Shown piece by piece: positions 24,501 to 35,648 of a stretch of DNA of 64,000 nt. Location of the stretch: NCBI GenBank assembly GCA_951799425.1, contig OX637401.1, forward strand, positions 32,723,780 to 32,787,779. Direction: 5' to 3'. Every line of letters begins with the position of its first letter. Position 1 is the stretch's first letter. The position numbers were made by a program, and so were the translations under genes. The DNA is from Ilex aquifolium. Taxonomy: Eukaryota > Streptophyta > Magnoliopsida > Aquifoliales > Aquifoliaceae. The notes beneath the pieces were generated by a model. It was given only the letters and a program-made list of their open reading frames with translations, was not told where the DNA came from and ran no database searches.

Positions 24501-25415
24501 ATTTCATTTTAAAGGAGGACTACTTATTACACCAAACTTGCGTTACAATAGAGCCCATGCCAGAGGATTTTTCATGACTTTTGATGTGAATAAAATGGTT
24601 AGGGATTCAAAAATTCTTTACAATGCAGCAAGAATCATCTTAATCAGAGACCGGTGTAAAAAGTTATGTCAGAAATTCTAAAGAATGAGAAATTACTTTT
24701 TTTTCCTAGTGGAGGGGAATGGCCAACTATACCAAACTTCCATCACTATTTCGAACTTGTTAGAAGATGAATCACCAATTTTGATCTCAATATATTGGTT
24801 AGGGTTTCAAGTTCTCATTACAATGCCGCAAGAGTTAGCTCAATCCGAGTTCGGGAGAAAAAGTTATGTCCGATATACTATTTCATTTTAAAGGAGGACT
24901 ACTTATTACACCAAACTTGCGTTACAATAGAGCCCATGCTAGAGGATTTTTCATGACTTTTGATGTGAATAAAATGGTTAGGGATTCAAGAATTCTTTAC
25001 AATGCCGCAAGAATCATCTTAATCAGAGACCGGAGTAAAAAGTTATGTCAGAAATACTAAAGAGTGGGAAATTACTTTTTTTTCCTAGTGGAGGGGAATG
25101 GCCAACTATGCCAAACTTCCATCACCATTTCGAACTTGTTAGAAGATGAATCACCAATTTTGATCTCAATATATTGGTTAGGGTTTCAAGTTCTCATTTC
25201 AATGCCGCAAGAGTTAGCTCAATCCGAGTTCGGGAGAAAAAGTTATGTCCGATATACTATATCATTTTAAAGGTGGACTACTTATTACACCAAACTTGCG
25301 TTACAATAGAGCCCATGCTAGAGGATTTTTCATGACTTTTGATGTGAATAAAATGGTTAGGGATTCAAGAATTCTTTACAATGCAGCAAGAATCATCTTA
25401 TTCAGAGACCGGAGT
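14246..25415 (+). repeat. 5,685-bp tandem segmental duplication (15 monomers, two copies)
   Basis: Five independent marks recur exactly 5,685 bp apart: ctacatatt in e (about 16,941 and 22,626), the d-like h monomers (17,476 and 23,161), caagaatttttt (about 18,547 and 24,232), gatcttaat (about 18,719 and 24,404) and ctatgcc in f' (about 19,422 and 25,107). The copies run approximately 14,246-19,730 and 19,931-25,415, with the hybrid B half between them as the junction. A third, shorter copy of the g'-a'-b-f' part lies near 29,964-32,616. Confidence 0.8.
18594..24278 (+). repeat. Fifteen-monomer block, copy of the preceding region
   Basis: The order is a'-b-f', an f/c hybrid, d-e-f, h-c-d-e-f, h, f, g'. 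The a' has gatcttaat (near 18,719) and the f' has ctatgcc in its B half (near 19,422). From the A half at about 19,931 it repeats the sequence from about 14,246 at a 5,685-bp offset, including the marks in e, h, g', a' and f'. The f/c hybrid starting at 19,731 marks the join: its B half is f-like (cttccatc) and its A half is c-like (aatacagc). Confidence 0.85.
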
Positions 25416-25794
25416 AAAAAGTTATGTCCGAAATACTAAAGAATGGGAAATTACTTTTTTTTCCTAGTGGAGGGGAATGGCCAACTATACCAAACTTCCA
25501 TCACCATTTCGAACTTGTTAGAAGATGAATCACCAATTTTGATCTCAATATATTGGTTAGGGTTTCAAGTTCTCATTACAATGCCGCAAGAGTTAGCTCA
25601 ATCCGAGTTCGGGAGGAAAAGTTATGTCCGATATACTATTTCATTTCAAAGGAGGACTACTTATTACACCAAACTTGCGTTACAATAGAGCCCATGCTAG
25701 AGGATTTTTCATGACTTTTGATGTGAATAAAATGGTTAGGGATTCAAGAATTCTTTACAATGCCGCAAGAATCATCTTATTCAGAGACTGGAGT
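24279..25794 (+). repeat. Four-monomer HOR (a'-b-f'-g', 1,516 bp)
   Basis: A shortened HOR lacking c, d and e. The a' has the gatcttaat mark and the f' has ctatgcc, so the first three monomers belong to the end of the 5,685-bp duplication. The g' has a normal EcoRI site. Confidence 0.8.
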
Positions 25795-28700
25795 AAAAAG
25801 TTATGTCCGAAATACTAAAGAATGGGAAATTACTTTTTTTTCCTAGTGGAGGGGAATGGCCAACTATGCCAAACTTCCATCACCATTTCGAACTTGTTAG
25901 AAGATGGATCACCAATTTTGATCTCAATATATTGGTTAGGGTTTCAAGTTCTCATTACAATGCCGCAAGATTTAGCTCAATCCGAGTTCGGGAGAAAAAG
26001 TTATGTCCGATATACTATTTCATTTTAAAGGAGGACTACTTATTACACCAAACTTGCGTTACAATAGAGCCCATGCCAGAGGATTTTTCATGACTTTTGA
26101 TGTGAATAAAATTGTTAGGGATTCAAAAATTCTTTACAATGCAGCAAGAATCATCTTAATCAGAGACCGGTGTAAAAAGTTATGTCAGAAATTCTAAAGA
26201 ATGAGAAATTACTTTTTTTTCCTAGTGGAGGTGAATGGCCAACTATACCAAACTTCCATCACTATTTCGAACTTGTTAGAAGATGAATCACCAATTTTGA
26301 TCTCAATATATTGGTTAGGGTTTCAAGTTCTCATTACAATGCCGCAAGAGTTAGCTCAATCCGAGTTCGGGAGAAAAAGTTATGTCCGATATACTATTTC
26401 ATTTTAAAGGAGGACTACTTATTACACCAAACTTGCGTTACAATAGAGCCCATGCTAGAGGATTTTTCATGACTTTTGATGTGAATAAAATGGTTAGGGA
26501 TTCAAGAATTCTTTACAATGCCGCAAGAATCATCTTAATCAGAGACCGGAGTAAAAAGTTATGTCAGAAATACTAAAGAATGGGAAATTACTTTTTTTTC
26601 CTAGTGGAGGGGAATGGCCAACTATACCAAACTTCCATCACCATTTCGAACTTGTTAGAAGATGAATCACCAATTTTGATCTCAATATATTGGTTAGGGT
26701 TTCAAGTTCTCATTTCAATGCCGCAAGAGTTAGCTCAATCCGAGTTCGGGAGAAAAAGTTATGTCCGATATACTATATCATTTTAAAGGTGGACTACTTA
26801 TTACACCAAACTTGCGTTACAATAGAGCCCATGCTAGAGGATTTTTCATGACTTTTGATGTGAATAAAATGGTTAGGGATTCAAGAATTCTTTACAATGC
26901 AGCAAGAATCATCTTATTCAGAGACCGGAGTAAAAAGTTATGTCCGAAATACTAAAGAATGGGAAATTACTTTTTTTTCCTAGTGGAGGGGAATGGCCAA
27001 CTATACCAAACTTCCATCACCATTTCGAACTTGTTAGAAGATGAATCACCAATTTTGATCTCAATATATTGGTTAGGGTTTCAAGTTCTCATTACAATGC
27101 CGCAAGAGTTAGCTCAATCCGAGTTCGGGAGAAAAAGTTATGTCCGATATACTATTTCATTTTAAAGGAGGACTACTTATTACACCAAACTTGCGTTACA
27201 ATAGAGCCCATGCTAGAGGATTTTTCATGACTTTTGATGTGAATAAAATGGTTAGGGATTCAAGAATTCTTTACAATGCCGCAAGAATCATCTTAATCAG
27301 AGACCGGAGTAAAAAGTTATGTCAGAAATACTAAAGAGTGGGAAATTACTTTTTTTTCCTAGTGGAGGGGAATGGCCAACTATACCAAACTTGCATCACC
27401 ATTTCGAACTTGTTAGAAGATGAATCACCAATTTTGATCTCAATATATTGGTTAGGGTTTCAAGTTCTCATTTCAATGCCGCAAGAGTTAGCTCAATCCG
27501 AGTTCGGGAGAAAAAGTTATGTCCGATATACTATATCATTTTAAAGGTGGACTACTTATTACACCAAACTTGCGTTACAATAGAGCCCATGCTAGAGGAT
27601 TTTTCATGACTTTTGATGTGAATAAAATGGTTAGGGATTCAAGAATTCTTTACAATACAGCAAGAATCATCTTAATCAGAGACCGGAGTAAAAAGTTATG
27701 TCAGAAATACTAAAGAATGGGAAATTATTTTTTTTTGCTAGTGGAGGGGAATGGCCAACTATACCAAACTTCCATCACCATTTCGAACTTGTTAGAAGAT
27801 GAATCACCAATTTTGATCTCAATATATTGGTTAGGGTTTCAAGTTCTCATTTCAATGCCGCAAGAGTTAGCTCAATCCGAGTTCGGGAGAAAAAGTTATG
27901 TCCGATATACTATTTCATTTTAAAGGAGGACTACTTATTACACCAAACTTGCGTTACAATAGAGCCCATGCTAGAGGATTTTTCATGACTTTTGATGTGA
28001 ATAAAATGGTTAGGGATTCAAGAATTCTATACAATGCAGCAAGAATCATCTTAATCAGAGACCGGTGTAAAAAGTTATGTCAGAAATACTAAAGAATGGG
28101 AAATTACTTTTTTTTCCTAGTGGAGGGGAATGGCCAACTATACCAAACTTCCATCACCATTTCGAACTTGTTAGAAGATAAATCACCAATTTTGATCTCA
28201 ATATATTGGTTAGGGTTTCAAGTTCTCATTACAATGCCGCAAGAGTTAGCTCAATCCGAGTTCGGGAGAAAAAGTTATGTCCGATATACTATTTCATTTT
28301 AAAGGAGGACTACTTATTACACCAAACTTGCGTTACAATAGAGCCCATGCTAGAGGATTTTTCATGACTTTTGATGTGAATAAAATGGTTAGGGATTCAA
28401 GAATTCTTTACAATGCCGCAAGAATCATCTTAATCAGAGACCGGAGTAAAAAGTTATGTCAGAAATACTAAAGAATGGGAAATTACTTTTTTTTCCTAGT
28501 GGAGGGGAATGGCCAACTATACCAAACTTCCATCACCATTTCGAACTTGTTAGAAGATGAATCACCAATTTTGATCTCAATATATTGGTTAGGGTTTCAA
28601 GTTCTCATTTCAATGCCGCAAGAGTTAGCTCAATCCGAGTTCGGGAGAAAAAGTTATGTCCGATATACTATATCATTTTAAAGGTGGACTACTTATTACA

Positions 28701-29205
28701 CCAAACTTGCGTTACAATAGAGCCCATGCTAGAGGATTTTTCATGACTTTTGATGTGAATAAAATGGTTAGGGATTCAAGAATTCTTTACAATGCAGCAA
28801 GAATCATCTTATTCAGAGACCGGAGTAAAAAGTTATGTCCGAAATACTAAAGAATGGGAAATTACTTTTTTTTCCTAGTGGAGGGGAATGGCCAACTATA
28901 CCAAACTTCCATCACCATTTCGAACTTGTTAGAAGATGAATCACCAATTTTGATCTCAATATATTGGTTAGGGTTTCAAGTTCTCATTACAATGCCGCAA
29001 GAGTTAGCTCAATCCGAGTTCGGGAGGAAAAGTTATGTCCGATATACTATTTCATTTCAAAGGAGGACTACTTATTACACCAAACTTGCGTTACAATAGA
29101 GCCCATGCTAGAGGATTTTTCATGACTTTTGATGTGAATAAAATGGTTAGGGATTCAAGAATTCTTTACAATGCCGCAAGAATCATCTTATTCAGAGACT
29201 GGAGT
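25795..29205 (+). repeat. Nine-monomer HOR variant, second copy (a'-b-f-h-c-d-e-f-g')
   Basis: The same monomer order as 6,466-9,876. Private changes are few: aaaattgttag near 26,108 in a' and ggaggtgaat near 26,229 in b. The c monomer again carries aatacagc. Confidence 0.85.
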
Positions 29206-32200
29206 AAAAAGTTATGTCCGAAATACTAAAGAATGGGAAATTACTTTTTTTTCCTAGTGGAGGGGAATGGCCAACTATGCCAAACTTCCATCACCATTTC
29301 GAACTTGTTAGAAGATGGATCACCAATTTTGATCTCAATATATTGGTTAGGGTTTCAAGTTCTCATTACAATGCCGCAAGATTTAGCTCAATCCGAGTTC
29401 GGGAGAAAAAGTTATGTCCGATATACTATTTCATTTTAAAGGAGGACTACTTATTACACCAAACTTGCGTTACAATAGAGCCCATGCCAGAGGATTTTTC
29501 ATGACTTTTGATGTGAATAAAATGGTTAGGGATTCAAAAATTCTTTACAATGCAGCAAGAATCATCTTAATCAGAGACCGGTGTAAAAAGTTATGTCAGA
29601 AATTCTAAAGAATGAGAAATTACTTTTTTTTCCTAGTGGAGGGGAATGGCCAACTATACCAAACTTCCATCACTATTTCGAACTTGTTAGAAGATGAATC
29701 ACCAATTTTGATCTCAATATATTGGTTAGGGTTTCAAGTTCTCATTACAATGCCGCAAGAGTTAGCTCAATCCGAGTTCGGGAGAAAAAGTTATGTCCGA
29801 TATACTATTTCATTTTAAAGGAGGACTACTTATTACACCAAACTTGCGTTACAATAGAGCCCATGCTAGAGGATTTTTCATGACTTTTGATGTGAATAAA
29901 ATGGTTAGGGATTCAAGAATTCTTTACAATGCCGCAAGAATCATCTTAATCAGAGACCGGAGTAAAAAGTTATGTCAGAAATACTAAAGAATGGGAAATT
30001 ACTTTTTTTTCCTAGTGGAGGGGAATGGCCAACTATACCAAACTTCCATCACCATTTCGAACTTGTTAGAAGATGAATCACCAATTTTGATCTCAATATA
30101 TTGGTTAGGGTTTCAAGTTCTCATTTCAATGCCGCAAGAGTTAGCTCAATCCGAGTTCGGGAGAAAAAGTTATGTCCGATATACTATATCATTTTAAAGG
30201 TGGACTACTTATTACACCAAACTTGCGTTACAATAGAGCCCATGCTAGAGGATTTTTCATGACTTTTGATGTGAATAAAATGGTTAGGGATTCAAGAATT
30301 CTTTACAATGCAGCAAGAATCATCTTATTCAGAGACCGGAGTAAAAAGTTATGTCCGAAATACTAAAGAATGGGAAATTACTTTTTTTTCCTAGTGGAGG
30401 GGAATGGCCAACTATACCAAACTTCCATCACCATTTCGAACTTGTTAGAAGATGAATCACCAATTTTGATCTCAATATATTGGTTAGGGTTTCAAGTTCT
30501 CATTACAATGCCGCAAGAGTTAGCTCAATCCGAGTTCGGGAGGAAAAGTTATGTCCGATATACTATTTCATTTCAAAGGAGGACTACTTATTACACCAAA
30601 CTTGCGTTACAATAGAGCCCATGCTAGAGGATTTTTCATGACTTTTGATGTGAATAAAATGGTTAGGGATTCAAGAATTTTTTACAATGCCGCAAGAATC
30701 ATCTTATTCAGAGACTGGAGTAAAAAGTTATGTCCGAAATACTAAAGAATGGGAAATTACTTTTTTTTCCTAGTGGAGGGGAATGGCCAACTATGCCAAA
30801 CTTCCATCACCATTTCGAACTTGTTAGAAGATGGATCACCAATTTTGATCTTAATATATTGGTTAGGGTTTCAAGTTCTCATTACAATGCCGCAAGATTT
30901 AGCTCAATCCGAGTTCGGGAGAAAAAGTTATGTCCGATATACTATTTCATTTTAAAGGAGGACTACTTATTACACCAAACTTGCGTTACAATAGAGCCCA
31001 TGCCAGAGGATTTTTCATGACTTTTGATGTGAATAAAATGGTTAGGGATTCAAAAATTCTTTACAATGCAGCAAGAATCATCTTAATCAGAGACCGGTGT
31101 AAAAAGTTATGTCAGAAATTCTAAAGAATGAGAAATTACTTTTTTTTCCTAGTGGAGGGGAATGGCCAACTATACCAAACTTCCATCACTATTTCGAACT
31201 TGTTAGAAGATGAATCACCAATTTTGATCTCAATATATTGGTTAGGGTTTCAAGTTCTCATTACAATGCCGCAAGAGTTAGCTCAATCCGAGTTCGGGAG
31301 AAAAAGTTATGTCCGATATACTATTTCATTTTAAAGGAGGACTACTTATTACACCAAACTTGCGTTACAATAGAGCCCATGCTAGAGGATTTTTCATGAC
31401 TTTTGATGTGAATAAAATGGTTAGGGATTCAAGAATTCTTTACAATGCCGCAAGAATCATCTTAATCAGAGACCGGAGTAAAAAGTTATGTCAGAAATAC
31501 TAAAGAGTGGGAAATTACTTTTTTTTCCTAGTGGAGGGGAATGGCCAACTATGCCAAACTTCCATCACCATTTCGAACTTGTTAGAAGATGAATCACCAA
31601 TTTTGATCTCAATATATTGGTTAGGGTTTCAAGTTCTCATTTCAATGCCGCAAGAGTTAGCTCAATCCGAGTTCGGGAGAAAAAGTTATGTCCGATATAC
31701 TATATCATTTTAAAGGTGGACTACTTATTACACCAAACTTGCGTTACAATAGAGCCCATGCTAGAGGATTTTTCATGACTTTTGATGTGAATAAAATGGT
31801 TAGGGATTCAAGAATTCTTTACAATGCAGCAAGAATCATCTTATTCAGAGACCGGAGTAAAAAGTTATGTCCGAAATACTAAAGAATGGGAAATTACTTT
31901 TTTTTCCTAGTGGAGGGGAATGGCCAACTATACCAAACTTCCATCACCATTTCGAACTTGTTAGAAGATGAATCACCAATTTTGATCTCAATATATTGGT
32001 TAGGGTTTCAAGTTCTCATTACAATGCCGCAAGAGTTAGCTCAATCCGAGTTCGGGAGGAAAAGTTATGTCCGATATACTATTTCATTTCAAAGGAGGAC
32101 TACTTATTACACCAAACTTGCGTTACAATAGAGCCCATGCTAGAGGATTTTTCATGACTTTTGATGTGAATAAAATGGTTAGGGATTCAAGAATTCTTTA

Positions 32201-33753
32201 CAATGCCGCAAGAATCATCTTATTCAGAGACTGGAGTAAAAAGTTATGTCCGAAATACTAAAGAATGGGAAATTACTTTTTTTTCCTAGTGGAGGGGAAT
32301 GGCCAACTATGCCAAACTTCCATCACCATTTCGAACTTGTTAGAAGATGGATCACCAATTTTGATCTCAATATATTGGTTAGGGTTTCAAGTTCTCATTA
32401 CAATGCCGCAAGATTTAGCTCAATCCGAGTTCGGGAGAAAAAGTTATGTCCGATATACTATTTCATTTTAAAGGAGGACTACTTATTACACCAAACTTGC
32501 GTTACAATAGAGCCCATGCCAGAGGATTTTTCATGACTTTTGATGTGAATAAAATGGTTAGGGATTCAAAAATTCTTTACAATGCAGCAAGAATCATCTT
32601 AATCAGAGACCGGTGTAAAAAGTTATGTCAGAAATTCTAAAGAATGAGAAATTACTTTTTTTTCCTAGTGGAGGGGAATGGCCAACTATACCAAACTTCC
32701 ATCACTATTTCGAACTTGTTAGAAGATGAATCACCAATTTTGATCTCAATATATTGGTTAGGGTTTCAAGTTCTCATTACAATGCCGCAAGAGTTAGCTC
32801 AATCCGAGTTCGGGAGAAAAAGTTATGTCCGATATACTATTTCATTTTAAAGGAGGACTACTTATTACACCAAACTTGCGTTACAATAGAGCCCATGCTA
32901 GAGGATTTTTCATGACTTTTGATGTGAATAAAATGGTTAGGGATTCAAGAATTCTTTACAATGCCGCAAGAATCATCTTAATCAGAGACCGGAGTAAAAA
33001 GTTATGTCAGAAATACTAAAGAGTGGGAAATTACTTTTTTTTCCTAGTGGAGGGGAATGGCCAACTATGCCAAACTTCCATCACCATTTCGAACTTGTTA
33101 GAAGATGAATCACCAATTTTGATCTCAATATATTGGTTAGGGTTTCAAGTTCTCATTTCAATGCCGCAAGAGTTAGCTCAATCCGAGTTCGGGAGAAAAA
33201 GTTATGTCCGATATACTATATCATTTTAAAGGTGGACTACTTATTACACCAAACTTGCGTTACAATAGAGCCCATGCTAGAGGATTTTTCATGACTTTTG
33301 ATGTGAATAAAATGGTTAGGGATTCAAGAATTCTTTACAATGCAGCAAGAATCATCTTATTCAGAGACCGGAGTAAAAAGTTATGTCCGAAATACAAAAG
33401 AATGGGAAATTACTTTTTTTTCCTAGTGGAGGGGAATGGCCAACTATACCAAACTTCCATCACCATTTCGAACTTGTTAGAAGATGAATCACCAATTTTG
33501 ATCTCAATATATTGGTTAGGGTTTCAAGTTCTCATTACAATGCCGCAAGAGTTAGCTCAATCCGAGTTCGGGAGGAAAAGTTATGTCCGATATACTATTT
33601 CATTTCAAAGGAGGACTACTTATTACACCAAACTTGCGTTACAATAGAGCCCATGCTAGAGGATTTTTCATGACTTTTGATGTGAATAAAATGGTTAGGG
33701 ATTCAAGAATTCTTTACAATGCCGCAAGAATCATCTTATTCAGAGACTGGAGT
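29206..33753 (+). repeat. Three tandem copies of a four-monomer HOR (a'-b-f-g', 1,516 bp each)
   Basis: Three 1,516-bp copies occupy 29,206-30,721, 30,722-32,237 and 32,238-33,753. The first ends with the g' that lost its EcoRI site. The second begins with the a' that has gatcttaat. The second and third have the f' form with ctatgcc. In the third f', a T-to-A change at 33,396 (aatacaaaag) removes a stop codon and creates the longest open frame in the window. That has no functional meaning that I can see. Confidence 0.85.
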
Positions 33754-35648
33754 AAAAAGTTATGTCCGAAATACTAAAGAATGGGAAATTACTTTTTTTT
33801 CCTAGTGGAGGGGAATGGCCGACTATACCAAACTTCCATCACCATTTCGAACTTGTTAGAAGATGAATCACCAATTTTGATCTCAATATATTGGTTAGGG
33901 TTTCAAGTTCTCATTACAATGCCGCAAGATTTAGCTCAATCCGAGTTCGGGAGAAAAAGTTATGTCCGATATACTATTTCATTTTAAAGGAGGACTAATT
34001 ATTACACCAAACTTGCGTTACAATAGAGCCCATGCCAGAGGATTTTTCATGACTTTTGATGTGAATAAAATGGTTAGGGATTCAAAAATTCTTTACAATG
34101 CAGCAAGAATCATCTTAATCAGAGACCGGTGTAAAAAGTTATGTCAGAAATTCTAAAGAATGAGAAATTACTTTTTTTTCCTAGTGGAGGGGAATGGCCA
34201 ACTATACCAAACTTCCATCACTATTTCGAACTTGTTAGAAGATGAATCACCAATTTTGATCTCAATATATTGGTTAGGGTTTCAAGTTCTCATTACAATG
34301 CCGCAAGAGTTAGCTCAATCCGAGTTCGGGAGAAAAAGTTATGTCCGATATACTATTTCATTTTAAAGGAGGACTACTTATTACACCAAACTTGCGTTAC
34401 AATAGAGCCCATGCTAGAGGATTTTTCATGACTTTTGATGTGAATAAAATGGTTAGGGATTCAAGAATTCTTTACAATGCCGCAAGAATCATCTTAATCA
34501 GAGACCGGAGTAAAAAGTTATGTCAGAAATACTAAAGAGTGGGAAATTACTTTTTTTTCCTAGTGGAGGGGAATGGCCAACTATGCCAAACTTCCATCAC
34601 CATTTCGAACTTGTTAGAAGATGAATCACCAATTTTGATCTCAATATATTGGTTAGAGTTTCAAGTTCTCATTTCAATGCCGCAAGAGTTAGCTCAATCC
34701 GAGTTCGGGAGAAAAAGTTATGTCCGATATACTATATCATTTTAAAGGTGGACTACTTATTACACCAAACTTGCGTTACAATAGAGCCCATGCTAGAGGA
34801 TTTTTCATGACTTTTGATGTGAATAAAATGGTTAGGGATTCAAGAATTCTTTACAATGCAGCAAGAATCATCTTAATCAGAGACCGGAGTAAAAAGTTAT
34901 GTCAGAAATACTAAAGAATGGGAAATTATTTTTTTTTGCTAGTGGAGGGGAATGGCCAACTATACCAAACTTCCATCACCATTTCGAACTTGTTAGAAGA
35001 TGAATCACCAATTTTGATGTCAATATATTGGTTAGGGTTTCAAGTTCTCATTTCAATGCCGCAAGAGTTAGCTCAATCCGAGTTCGGGAGAAAAAGTTAT
35101 GTCCGATATACTATTTCATTTTAAAGGTGGACTACTTATTACACCAAACTTGCGTTACAATAGAGCCCATGCTAGAGGATTTTTCATGACTTTTGATGTG
35201 AATAAAATGGTTAGGGATTCAAGAATTCTTTACAATGCAGCAAGAATCATCTTATTCAGAGACCGGAGTAAAAAGTTATGTCCGAAATACTAAAGAATGG
35301 GAAATTACTTTTTTTTCCTAGTGGAGGGGAATGGCCAACTATACCAAACTTCCATCACCATTTCGAACTTGTTAGAAGATGAATCACCAATTTTGATCTC
35401 AATATATTGGTTAGGGTTTCAAGTTCTCATTACAATGCCGCAAGAGTTAGCTCAATCCGAGTTCGGGAGGAAAAGTTATGTCCGATATACTATTTCATTT
35501 CAAAGGAGGACTACTTATTACACCAAACTTGCGTTACAATAGAGCCCATGCTAGAGGATTTTTCATGACTTTTGATGTGAATAAAATGGTTAGGGATTCA
35601 AGAATTCTTTACAATGCCGCAAGAATCATCTTATTCAGAGACTGGAGT
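33754..35648 (+). repeat. Diverged five-monomer block (a''-b-f'/c-d/f-g')
   Basis: This block starts the more mutated middle zone. The a'' monomer has lost gatggatc and ctatgcc but keeps gcaagatttag and caaaaattc. It carries private changes gccgac near 33,820 and ctaatt at 33,998. The third monomer has a telo-box-breaking G-to-A at 34,657. The d-like monomer has gatgtcaat near 35,017 and an f-like end. Confidence 0.75.

Noticed and set aside
33204-33647. 147-codon ORF as a longer gene
   Set aside because: It exists only because one T-to-A change at 33,396 removes the stop between two satellite frames. No neighbouring copy has it.
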